DNA from: Bemisia tabaci
Taxonomy: Eukaryota > Arthropoda > Insecta > Hemiptera > Aleyrodidae
Assembly: GCF_918797505.1 (NCBI RefSeq)
Contig: NC_092800.1
Span: 31,052,263 to 31,116,262 of the forward strand
DNA: 64,000 bases
Reading direction: 5' to 3'
Made by a program: the position numbers and the translations under genes. Positions 9,549 to 21,500 of this stretch are shown one piece after another. The notes below the pieces were generated by a model that saw only the letters and a list, made by a program, of their open reading frames with translations, was not told where the DNA came from and ran no database searches. Position 1 is the stretch's first letter, and each line of letters opens with the position of its first letter.

Positions 9549-12500
9549 GTGATTTTTTTAATGCAAATTGACTAATTCAAATTACCCTGAAAAATTAGGT
9601 AACAGCACTCATTAAACTTTAATGGTTATCAGTTCTTCTCTCGCTCAGCTGGCCACAATAGTTTTCGGTCGCTCTCGCATCCATGAGAGTATTTCGTGAA
9701 ACGATGCAATGTAGATCACCTTTCACTATCTCATCGACAGAAATACCCACTCTCATTACGATGCTTAAAAGTGCGACTCAATTGACTTCGAGGCGGAAGT
9801 AAATTAACCGCCATTCTCGAAATCATTCTTTGCTCACTCACTCATTCTTGTCGCGGGCGTTCCAATCTAGTCCTATGTGTTCGGTGCCACTATTCTGAAG
9901 GTAGAATTTTGATGTAGCTGATTTGGTTCGCGAGAAATATCTGCACACAAATTGTGCAATTTCTCTACATATTCTGCACATTCAGTCTGAATTTTGCAAA
10001 TCTGCATTCTGCACACGTTTATTTAGTTCGCGCTGTTTCAAAATCTTCCCCTTTAATTTAATCTCATTTTAATTCATCAAAGAAAAACGAAAAGACGCTG
10101 TGGTTTGAAATTATTACGAAATATTCCTCACTCAAAAGAAGAGACATGGAGGAATTTTCAAAAAATGACTGAGTATTTTTTCACTAAAGAAAAATGATGA
10201 CAGGAAGAGGGAACAATTGTATTCATGCCTATAAAAGAGATGTCTCCGTAGTATGAACGAAGAATTGAAGGCGCTTTGTCATTTTAGATCCTCGCAATAC
10301 TGACCGTCCGCGCCGCGCTGAGGGTGAAACGGTGAGTGCCTGGAGAGCCAAAACGCCTTCAATCTCGTGCGTATGCAATATGGACATCCGCTGAGTTCGA
10401 ATAGTTGCATCAAAGCGTCGCGATAGATTTCTCCTAGTGTTCGTTCCACGCGATACTAACGAGGGGTACTTTGCTTGTTTCTTTCACGCCTCAACATAAT
10501 TCTAGGGTTGTTCATTCCACCATTCCACCAATGAAGTGAACAATTACTGAATTTTATCAGAACGTTGTTAGTTTCCTGAAAAATCCATTGATTGTTAAAA
10601 AGTATTACAATTTTGCCGATCCTCGAAATCGCAAAAATTAGGTATCAGAGCAAGATTTGTAGAGCTTTCTTTTATTAGCATAGTTTGGATTTTTCCCTTT
10701 TCTGGAAAATACTTTTGCCGTTTAAGTGCGAACATTTTAAAAATCGACCATCGAAGTTGGCCCAAAATTCCTCCCAAAATATCCTAATTGAAATGTTGAT
10801 AAAAATCATGTATTTGTTTCTTCGTAAGTTTTCTTTCATTTAGGGATTTGCGCTCATAGGCTATGCGTTGCTCATTTTTAGAGTTTCGGATGAGTTACTA
10901 GGGAACTAAGAGGCATCGTTTTAGCAGCATTGAAAGTCTCATACGCCCTTTCACCGAAAAATGCCTCAATTTTACCATGTTATCGCAACTTTTTGCAATC
11001 TATTCTACTTTGGGCCCATCGCTCTCATGGCGGGTTTTGCCTACAAGTTAACGAGGAACGATCCCTCCTTTAAAACAAAACATTCAAAAAAAAATTGGTG
11101 CGTCTCTGATCAACTTAGTCTAAATGACGATTATATCAGAAGGAACAAAAATTGCAAATTTTCCACAATAAAATTGGTTGAAGTTGTTTAAGATTTGATG
11201 ATCCTGGCGATGCACCGCAATAATCCAGCACTTAAAATAGCATCTTTTCCGTTAGAAAAATTCCACTGAAAGGCCTGTGTGAGTCAGTAGGGCACTTTTG
11301 CAGGCTTATCAGTTCTATCGAACGTACGGTAATGAGGACGTCGCATGTCTGCACCCACGAGTGCTGTACACGACTACGTAGGCTGTCCCTCCGCTTACGT
11401 CACGCGCGAGCCCCAGATCGCTCATAACGCATCCTACGTTCTGCCATGCAAAGTAAAAACGCCGTATGAGCCTTCGGACGTTGCCAAATTGCCTTCAATA
11501 AAAACTGACTTTACTGAGAAAATTGTGGATATTCGTTTCCAAAATTTTCACGCAATTTTGTACCAGGGTGTCAACTAAAACAGGCTGGCCAAAAATCAGT
11601 GCTTTTACAGATCTTTTTCAGTGCTTTCCCAAGAATTAAGAAGAGTTAAGGTTTTTCACTTAAATATTGATTTATACTATTTTACGTAAAAAGGTATAGT
11701 TTCTCATTCCTCCTTTCATTCGAGCTCCTTAACAGAAAGATTCAGTACTTTTTCAGTACCTTCATCTGAAAAAATTTGACACATTTCAAAAATTTGTAAT
11801 TCTCGCTCGAATTGCGACAAAAATGTCTTGGAAAAAATGTCATCGGTGGCTTGAAGATTAACTGACTGCACAATCTCGATCATGCAGGCAAATACGACTC
11901 TGAGAATCATCGCGCAGTGACTGCATACTTTCCAGGCTTCATCAAAGAACACGCTCGTTGTGAAGGGAAAAATTCTAGACTTTCTTGCGGAATTTTCGCT
12001 TTTTATGACTTTTCTAGTAACTCTAATTGCTGAAAGTCGGCAAAGTTCAAAAATTTGAGTTTCCTGCTTAAATTGCGACAAAGAGGACAAAAACTATGAA
12101 AAAATTCCGGACCTTCTTGCAGAATACCGCCCCGCCCTGAAAAAATTAGTAATTTTTCCGGAAATTCCGGACTTGCAGACACCCTTTTCCACATAACGCA
12201 ACTTAATCTAAAATATCTGTATGTTTCAAGGAAAAATATGCACTGGAAAAAAACACATTGGATCTAGAGTTCAGACTCTTAAAAACATCGACAAGAAAAA
12301 ATACTCTTTATTCAATCAGATTTAAGCTTGAATCAAGAACCAAGCCTCTTAATTTGAGCGGGTTACCTTTTGATTTAAGCTTAAATCTGATCGAATCAAG
12401 AGTTCTTTTTCTTGTCAATGTTTTCAAGAGTCTGGACTCTAGATCCAATGTGTTTTTTTACCAGTGTGCATACCTTTTGTCAAAAATACATGTTTTATAA

Positions 12501-15500
12501 TGGGAAATTCGACAACTCTCGAATGTTCATACGGCGTTCTTCCTTAGCACGGCAGCGGTGAGTGTACGTGCCGCAATCTCCAAATCGCTGATCTCTATTT
12601 GCGGATCGCATTATGCGTTCTGCATCCCGCTTATCCGATCCCCATCATCTGCCATGCCGCACAATCGAGACTTCCTACTTCGATCCACCGCGTCGAGCAG
12701 ACAAAGGTTATTGTCCCGGCTCTCGCAACGCTAGGGATGCCGCTGGCCGGCTCATCTAAAAGTGTCCTGCTTTTGAGAGGGATCTCGTCACGAATTGGGG
12801 CATTTGAAGAGTTTTTATGGATAAAAGGTATAAAATGACTAATAAACTGATTTAGTGGCTACACCATGGTTGGTACGATCCTAGACAGAAATGTAACGAA
12901 TTATGCGATACATCGCAATTATCGCAAATCGGTGAATCGAATGACGTTGCTAATAAATCAGTCCACAGGATTGATCAGTAAAAAAGAACTAAGTAAAATC
13001 AATCATTGCCAAATTTCATTGAACAATTGTTTTTTTTCTTTTGTTGGAAAGCGGCTGTACGGAATCTTTTGAAAATCTCAATGAATTTTCTTCATTTTAC
13101 AGAGGAAAAGTTTTTCAAAAGAATCTTCTCTATACTATTCTCCTGTAAAGAATAATTTGTCCGGTGAAATTTGGCAATGTCTGATATGGTTCGTTCCTGC
13201 TTTGTGCGTTTCAATTCAAATTTTACGTGCATAATTTTCACAACCCAAGTACCTACCTATTATAATAAATGCGCGATTACGTGGTGCAATCCTAATGCAT
13301 CGGAGTGTTGTGCTTGTTGTCTATCTATTAATTGAAGGGGCTCTTCCAATTAGAAATTGCAATAGAATTGTAGCAAATTACAATTTTTTTTTCTTCATTA
13401 GCGCATTGCTCATTGTCTATCTGATCATTTGAGATCGGAATTTTTCGCCCAACTGCTGTAAAAATACAGCAATTTTAAGGTAAGAAAAATTGCATAAAAT
13501 GCAGAACCTGGGTACCTGTAAAGTTTTAAAATTTCCGCTCCTATTTCATTTTTTCGAAGAGAACCAAGTCAACTATAGATCTTGAAATTTATACAGGATA
13601 TTCTACTTATAGAGAGGAAAAATCAAGGAAGTTTTCAAGAGATTGAATTGTCTAATTTTCTTGAGAAAAAACCAAAGTGTGACAGGAAGTCTACACGGAA
13701 AGTCGCAAACGGAGACACGTAGTTTCGCATTTTGGTGACACGGAGAAAAATTTCGGTCATATGAACCGAATGTGCGGTGCTCAATATCGGCCGCATCGTT
13801 CGGTTCATGTGACCGGTGCTGGGAACTGTATCCTCGGCTCGTGTAACCGAGCATTCAAACCGAACAGAACTAAGGAAAAATCTCGGTTCCATGAACCGAA
13901 GATACGATTCCCAGAGCCGAGAGAGCGATCGCATGAACCGAAAAATACGGCCGATAGTGAACACCGTACTCGGAGAAAAAAACTTCGTGCGTGGGACCTG
14001 AAGTTTAGGTCATATGGATCTCTGAAGTTTTCGGATTGAGCATCTGAACACTTTAGGTCCAGCTGCTGAGGTTCGGATCACACATCTGAAACTTCAGTTC
14101 ATACATCTGAAGTACTTCGGTTTTCACATCCGAAAAACTTCGGTTCTCACATTCGGAAAACTTCGGTTCTCACATCTGAAGTTCTTATTCAGAAGTAAGA
14201 ACTGGAGTTTTAGATGTGTGATCCGAACCTCGACAGCTAGATCTAAAGTGTTCAGATGCTCAATTCGGAAACTTCAGAGATCCATAAGACCTAAACTTCG
14301 GGTCCCACGCACGAGGTTTCTTTCTCCGCGTATATTCGGTTCGTGTGACCGAACTTTTTTTCTCGGTGCATGGAAATGATTTTACCGGAGAAGACGATTG
14401 CTCAACGGGAACTTGCGATGTTTCAGGTGTCCTGTTGTGCTTGATTCAAGTAAACCTTCTGGAGGCGCTCAAGGGGTCAGCGGTCGTCCTGCAAGCGAAG
14501 AACAAAGCCGAGCAAGCCAAGGATGAGGTAAGACTTCTTCTTGGTCATTCTTCTCCCCAACCCCTCCCCCCTTTCCCCTTCATGACCCCTTTTCCCTTTG
14601 CGAAAATTCAATTACCCACTCAATGAGCTCATCCCGGGCGGGTCATCCGGGTCCGCCTCCGTTTTGTCCGGTTAAAAGAGTCGCATTGAGTGGATCTGGA
14701 GCGTGCGGCGCACAATGGGTCGAGTCGATTAGAAAGGTCGGACATGAATTTTTTAGACTAAAACTGCAAATTTTGATGTTTAATTTCGTCACATTTTAAA
14801 GTTCAAGGGGTACTTTAGAAGAAAATTTCACGAGGAAACCGATGGAACCATTTTTAAAATCTTGAAATTTTGTATAAACGGAGTTATAAGCGTTTAAAGT
14901 TTCCGAAATTTTGTCCGACCTCCCTATTGACTCGGCCCAGTGTGCGGCGGTTGAAGTGAAGAGCCACGAGGATGAAAAGAAACCAGAGCTGAAAGTGCGC
15001 CGCTGCCGGTGTCGGTGCGATGCCCTTTCTTGAACTTGACGGGGGCCGTTCCCCCGGTCGCCCCGGTTGAAAGCTCCAAGTGAACCGGGCCGGCTCCAGA
15101 TGCAGACAAAATACCCCCGAGGCTCGCCAACAGTGCTCAATGATTCGAAACAAAGCCTGGTTGGACGAATTTCAAAGAATGGGAGCACTGGAAAAAAAAC
15201 ACATTGGATCTAGAGTCCAGACTCTTGAAAACATTGACAAGACAAAGTACCCTTGATTCAATCAGAATCGAGCTTAAATCAAGAACCAAGCCTCTCAATT
15301 TAAGCGGATTTCGTTTTGATTCAAGCAAAAATCCGATTGAATCAAGAGTATTTTTTCTTGTCGATGTTTTCAAGAGTCTGGACTCTAGATCCAATGTGTT
15401 TTTTTCCAGTGAGTGCGATCGCCGTGGTTTTATTCGACCCACCAAAAATGTCCATCTCTCTGTTTTGATCAGATTCAACGAGGTCATAGGAGAGGAAGCG

Positions 15501-18500
15501 TACTGCGGGCCAACTGTTGAAAGTGATAGACAAAAGCGATAGACATGGAAGATATAAGGAGTAAAGAGCGATCCTATTGGTTGAAATGGGTGGTTCTTAT
15601 AGACTAAGGGAGAAAATGATGGACTAACTAAAGTGTCCCTCGTGCGTTGCCGTTGGTTAGTCTCGTGCCTACCTTCTTCGTCCATCGCAACCACCTGCTT
15701 CAACCAATGGTATCTCCATATCCTTTTTGTCAGCTTTGTCTACCTATTTCAGCAATCAGCCCACTAAATAGTACACCTTGTTCTAATGTATTGTCTATGC
15801 AGCGCCCGAAAACCCCGGGTGATATAAATGCGAAGTGAACTTAGCACCATAAAAGCGTATTACACTCCACAAAAAGAGTAGATTCCACCCCGTAATTGTG
15901 TACACTGGAAAAAAACACACTGGATCTAGAGTCCAGACTCTTGAAAACATTGACAAGAAAAAATACTCTTGATTCAATCGGATTTTTGCTTGAATCAAAA
16001 CGAAATCCGCTCAAATTAAGAGGCTGGGTTCTTGATTTAAGCTTAAATCTGATTGAATCAAGAGTATTTTTTCTTGTCGATGTTTTCAAGAGTCTGGACT
16101 CTAGATCCAATGTGTTTTTTTTTTCCAGTGCCGTAATAGTGTAAGTCACTCTCTAGGTAGAATAAATTTTGAAACGTCGCATGGCACGTGCGATACTTTG
16201 GCCGGAGGGTGACGATATACGTATCAGAATGCTTAAATTCGAACCTTGTCTACTGGCTCATCACCAACGACCGCTCATTGCCTGCGATACACACAATGTC
16301 CGTTCTCTGTGTAAGACCTTGTCTCCACGAGCCGTTTCACGAGATTTGTCCCAGGGAAAAATCCCACTTACGAAGTTGGGAAAAATATTGAGTTAATCAA
16401 TATTTTTCCCAGTACCAAGTATAGTACTTGTATCCCCAGGATCTACTAAGAGAAGAAGAGGAAGTGAAGGAGAATTGTGCGATATTTTATTCATTACTAC
16501 ATTGTTCATGTTTATTTAGTTAAAATAATGTGTCCAATTGTCAATTGAGCACAATTATTATTTTAATCCCGGTCAAATACTCGACTTTAACTAATTTATC
16601 TTCCCGCGCAAACTAGTCGCGGGACTGTATGAGCCCCGTCCCGTGGAGACGGTAAACGGGAAAAATCCCAGAAGTTTCATTCCTGCGATTCGAACTTGGG
16701 ACAAATCCCATGAAGACGTCCCGTGGAGACAAGGCCTAATGCGAATTTTTGATGTTTTCCAGCTGCAAGTGGAAGGTCTGGGAACGGGGGAAAACATCAC
16801 GCTCCCGGACGGGACGGTGATCCCGGTGAACGTGACGGCGGTCAAGTCCAAGCTGACCGGGAACCCGCAGATCGACTACGTCTACGACCCGAACCTCCCG
16901 AGGGAGCTGAACGGCTACAACCTCACCGACTACCCCTTCTACAACGGAGTCCCCGAGGACATTGACTTCAAATGCGACGGGCTCCACGATGGCTTCTACG
17001 CCAGCGTCCCGCACAAATGTCAAGTAAGTACCTATGTTCAAAATGGATTGCATTTTCAAAAAGGAACCAGGAGCATTGCGATGTTGCCAAGATTGTGCAC
17101 CTTTTTTTTTCTTTGGGAGAAAAGCCTGATTATCCATTAACCGTTCCTATTTTCCTCGCTAAAAACTATAAATCGACGGTGAAAGTCGGCAATCACATAA
17201 CTCGGTTTGCGACGTCGCAGACTTCCTGTCATAATTTATTTTTTAAACGGAAAACTACTCAACGGCAATTCTTTAAAACTGCGGTGATTTTTCTTCTCTG
17301 TGCGAAGAAAATTCTGCAAAAACTTGAAGGAATGATGTCAATTTGTTCTCTTTTAAAAAAAGAACATAGAGGCGGAGATTTTCAGACACCGCAAACGAGT
17401 TATGTGATTGCCGACTTGCACCGTCGAAATGTAAGACAAAAATTATTACGTAAATTTCATATTTTTCATGGTTTCAGTAATTTTATTGCAAAGGGTGAAG
17501 TTGCACAATCTTAGCACCATTGTAATGCTTCTGGTTCCGTTTTGCAAAATGCAATCCAAATAATCTACCAAAAGTACCAAAAGTAGGTCTGGAAAGTACC
17601 TGACGTCACGTAAGCACCTTAGTATTACGTGACGCTCGCCGAAATATCCTCCTCATTTCATGATGGAGTTCTTGCATGTGTCAGGAATTTGCAATATGAG
17701 TACTGATTCCTGTGTAAAATTTCGCGGGAAACACGATGGTGCACTGATTTTCTCTAAAACAAACTTCAAAACTCAAAGAAAGTTCTCAAAATTGAGGCCT
17801 AAAGTATTAAGGTTAAAGGGTGGGATATCCTGCGCTATCCTGAGATGCTACCTTTACCAGGGCCGGATTTACCTACTTGCCGCCCATGGGCCGCCTGTAT
17901 TTTGCCGCCCCCACTCATTCGTTTTGAAACATCGATACAAATCATCAAGTGGACGTGCCGGAGGGGGTGGGGTGCATAAGACGCGTTTACTCGTGTTGGA
18001 CACATTTTTTGCGAAAGCCCTATCAACACTACTAGCAAAAGAGGGTTATTCATATAGGCGAAAAATGTACCCAGCCCGGAATGTACGAAACTTTGTGGGC
18101 TGATAGTACTAGTTGAGAGAGGCTTATCCCTAGCTCCGTTTTTGCAGGAACCCCAGGGAAACAGCGTTGCCATTTTTTAAAGTCGTAACCTTCAAACATC
18201 CATAACTTTCGGAGAAATGCAGTTACAGAGCTCGTATTTATACCAAAAGATGCAAAAAATTACGTTCTATCGACCTATGCCAAAGAAATTTTAATTTGAC
18301 TCCGTTGTTGCCACGTTTTGGCCATTTTATTAATTTTCGTAATTATTTAAAATCACGTTACCGCCTAAAAAAGTGTTTGCGGTTGGTGAGGATTGAATAA
18401 AAACATGTCAGAATTATTGTTCGTTTGATTCCGCATCCATCGATATATTATACTTTTCTGAGAGACTTAGGGAACACGAGTTATAGCGATTTGAAAATTC

Positions 18501-21500
18501 GGCAACACGCCCGATACCCCGATATTGACGCTCGTTTAGGTACGTTTCGCAACTCCGTGTTAAAGCAAAACGCCTAGACCAAACAAAATTCGAAAAGTCA
18601 GTTCATGTTTTGCGCTTTTTTGAAACTTTCACATGATTTTTAGGAATTTAAGTAGCGGCGGTGTTGCCGGTTTTCAATGAAAACCACCGCTGCGATCACA
18701 ATTTAAAGCAGTACTCATTTAATCTTATCCAGCTACATTTGTTAACCTAAACTGACCATTTGCGACATGGTGTTGACAACATTGCCTAATTTCCGTCGGA
18801 ATTCGCGTAGAGGCGGGGTTGCCAGTTTTCATAGAAACCGCCACCGCAATCAAAAAAAAAAAAAAGGTATTACTTCTTTAATCACGTTCAGCCTTATTCT
18901 GTGGTTGGAATTGTTTATTTATCGAATCGATGGTTTCCTCTATCTCTCCGCAACGGCAGTGGTGGCCGACAGTAACGAGATATCGAAATTTAAAGCTACC
19001 GAATCACTCAAGCGGTCCGATGAGTAGTTTTGGCGAGGGGCCTAGATCCATTGCTCTTGATCTCTATACAATATCGATATCTCGGCACTGTCAGGCACCA
19101 CTGCCGTTGCTGAGAGATAGAGGAAACCATCGATTCGATAAATAAACAATTCCAACTACAGAATAAGGCTGAACGTGATTAAAGAAGTAATACCTTTTTT
19201 TTTTTTGATTGCGGTGGCGGTTTCTATGAAAACTGGCAACCCCGCCTCTACGCGAATTCCGACGGAAATTAGGCAATGTTGTCAACACCATGTCGCAAAT
19301 GGTCAGTTTAGGTTAACAAATGTAGCTGGATAAGATTAAATGAGTACTGCTTTAAATTGTGATCGCAGCGGTGGTTTTCATTGAAAACCGGCAACACCGC
19401 CGCTACTTAAATTCCTAAAAATCATGTGAAAGTTTCAAAAAAGCGCAAAACATGAACTGACTTTTCGAATTTTGTTTGGTCTAGGCGTTTTGCTTTAACA
19501 CGGAGTTGCGAAACGTACCTAAACGAGCGTCAATATCGGGGTATCGGGCGTGTTGCCGAATTTTCAAATCGCTATAACTCGTGTTCCCTAAGTCTCTCAG
19601 AAAAGTATAATATATCGATGGATGCGGAATCAAACGAACAATAATTCTGACATGTTTTTATTCAATCCTCACCAACCGCAAACACTTTTTTAGGCGGTAA
19701 CGTGATTTTAAATAATTACGAAAATTAATAAAATGGCCAAAACGTGGCAACAACGGAGTCAAATTAAAATTTCTTTGGCATAGGTCGATAGAACGTAATT
19801 TTTTGCATCTTTTGGTATAAATACGAGCTCTGTAACTGCATTTCTCCGAAAGTTATGGATGTTTGAAGGTTACGACTTTAAAAAATGGCAACGCTGTTTC
19901 CCTGGGGTTCCTGCAAAAACGGAGCTAGGGATAAGCCTCTCTCAACTAGTACTATCAGCCCACAAAGTTTCGTACATTCCGGGCTGGGTACATTTTTCGC
20001 CTATATGAATAACCCTCTTTCACAGAACTTTGCGCGAAAGTTGAGTTCCGTAAACCTACCTCTGTGTGGACAAGGCCTCCCATTTATATGAAATGAACGA
20101 AAATATTATGAAAGAACGAACATAAATGTGCTTTAATAATTTTAACTTCCGCCGCCGCGCCGCGCTGACCGCACTGTTTGGCGCGATGCGTGAAGTATTC
20201 TTACAGTCTTGTAGGCGCTATGCGTTTCACGCCGACCGCTGCTGAACGCACTGTGTTTGACGCAATGCGTGAAGTATTCATCCAGTCTTGTAGGCGCTAA
20301 TCGTTTCACGTCGACCGCTGCTGACCGCAGTGTGTTTGACGCAACGCGTGATGTATTCATGCAGTGTTGTAGGTGCTAATATGTCTTACATGCCAACCGC
20401 CGCGCTGATGGCTTCTCTTTTTCATCTCAAGTCCTCGTCATCATTACTCTCTGTGCTGCGCCACTTCATGTCAAATTGCGTGTTTGGTTTCTCTCTTAAA
20501 TCGACTAATTAAAGGTACTGTCTCTTGTGACACCGAAATACGACAAAATTAGAAAGAAATATACTCTCAGGAAATTAAAGAATTCGTCGCCTTTTCTCGT
20601 TTGTAATTTTTTTTCTGAACCCGATGTTTTTTTATACTTACATTTGAAAAAAATTCAAAATTTGCCGCCATGGGCCTCGGCCCATGTGGCCACCCCCTAA
20701 ATCCGGCTCTGACCTTTACATTCGATCAAACTCTCCATGTGAAGATAGGGAACAAATACATTAACAGCGTTGCAACTTTGTTTGAGGACTCCAAAACTGA
20801 AAATGCGACAGCGCTGCTAACTTATTAGCTTCCTATCTTCGCATGGAGAGTTTGATCGGATATGAAGGTGGAATCTTAGGGTAGCGTAGGAAATCCCCTC
20901 CTTTACGGCCTTAATTTTGAGAACTTTCTTTAAGCTTTGAAGTTCGTTTTAGAGAAAAATCAGCGGCGCCATCGTTTCTCACGAAATTTTACATTTCAGT
21001 CCGTACTTCAACTGCAAATCTTCCACACACGCGAGAGCTCCATTCCAACTAAAATGAGTAAAAAGTCTAGTGGTGCCAATATAACCTCTCTACTCTTTTT
21101 CGGGAGATGTGTATGAGTAGAAATCCAATCGATGTCCTGATAGACGTCGAATCTGCAATGCCTAACATCTTATAGAAATCTTTGCGTCAAAAATTTTAGG
21201 ATATGAAAATTGATTCATTTTCAATTTTACAAAATATGAAAACCCCTCTTGATTAGAAGCAGCACTTCTCGCGAGTGAAAGCAAATTTAAGTATGCTGAT
21301 GTGAGTAGAAATTTACTACTGATATCACAAGAATACATTGGTGATGTGAGTCAGAGTAGAATCCTTAAAATATAAGTAAGCTTAAAACGAGTAGGACAAA
21401 ATGCAAAATGTTTGGCAGGGACTGCAGGGGTAGCGATGCTTCACGTGACTTCTGCTCGATCCTGATTCATAAACGAGGCCTTATCTGTAACAATGGCGGA

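Larger units (their letters stand above)
11451..12555. mobile_element. Family E element split by two later insertions
   Basis: The left end (CTGCCATGCAAAGTAAAAAC, then GCCTTCGGACGTTGCCAAAT) is at 11451. The right end (CTCGAATGTTCATACGGCGT, then TTAGCACGGCAG) finishes at 12555. The uninterrupted copy at 49462-49714 is only 253 bp, so the extra ~850 bp is inserted material: a family F element at 11564-12186 and a family A palindrome at 12241-12466. Confidence 0.65.
9549..14426 (+). other. CPAP1-like intron 1
   Basis: A 4.9-kb intron bounded by GT at 9549 and AG at 14425-14426. It contains one double-stem motif, a family E element interrupted by families F and A, a single-arm remnant of family I near 13240-13420, a degraded family C relative near 13550-13720, and two nested foldbacks ending 58 bp before exon 2. 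The ORFs at 10961, 11345, 12599 and 12866 have no domain or splice support. Confidence 0.6.
14528..16762 (+). other. CPAP1-like intron 2
   Basis: A 2.2-kb intron (GTAAGA to TTTTCCAG) holding two family A palindromes, a diverged inverted repeat at 15508-15790 and a TIR element at 16314-16737 that nearly reaches exon 3. The stretch 14640-15185 is GC-rich and unassigned. The 130-residue - strand ORF there has no recognisable domain. Confidence 0.6.
17858..20711 (+). mobile_element. Family D hAT-like element with 8-bp target duplication, carrying an insertion
   Basis: Starts CAGGGCCGGATTTACCTACT and ends CCCTAAATCCGGCTCTG. The 8-bp direct repeat ACCTTTAC flanks it at 17850-17857 and 20712-20719, the hAT signature. 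Copies without the insertion (27130-28041, 60733-61593) are about 0.9 kb. This one is 2,854 bp because a 1,977-bp palindrome sits at 18041-20017. The internal minisatellite is at about 20153-20383. No transposase remains. Confidence 0.85.
17653..21056. mobile_element. Old palindromic element (outer shell of a three-deep nest)
   Basis: The arms at 17653-17857 and about 20880-21056 are inverted and diverged. Examples are GTAAAATTTCGCGGGAAACA against the complement of TCTCACGAAATTTTAC, and AAAGTTCTCAAAATTGAGGC against the complement of TTAATTTTGAGAACTTTC. Nearer the centre, GATCAAACTCTCCATG (20724) pairs with CATGGAGAGTTTGATC (about 20842). The left arm is interrupted by the family D element at 17858-20711. 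With that removed the host element is about 550 bp. Confidence 0.6.

Noticed and set aside
15137..15703. 188-residue - strand ORF and look-alike ORFs at 12258, 15204, 15841, 15896 and 29738
   Set aside because: All share the translated arm of the family A palindrome (DLESRLLKTSTRKNTLDSI on either strand). It is a stop-poor palindrome, not a protein family.
16972..17514. 180-residue + strand ORF overlapping CPAP1-like exon 3
   Set aside because: It is a different frame of exon 3 running through the donor into a family C element.
18767..19291. ORFs MVLTTLPNFRRNSRRGGVAS... on both strands
   Set aside because: Same sequence read from the two arms of the 1,977-bp palindrome; no domain, and the two copies imply repeat and not gene.
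20153..20383. Regularly spaced repeats that might suggest a CRISPR array
   Set aside because: Units are contiguous ~70-bp tandem copies without unique spacers, inside a eukaryotic hAT-like element.
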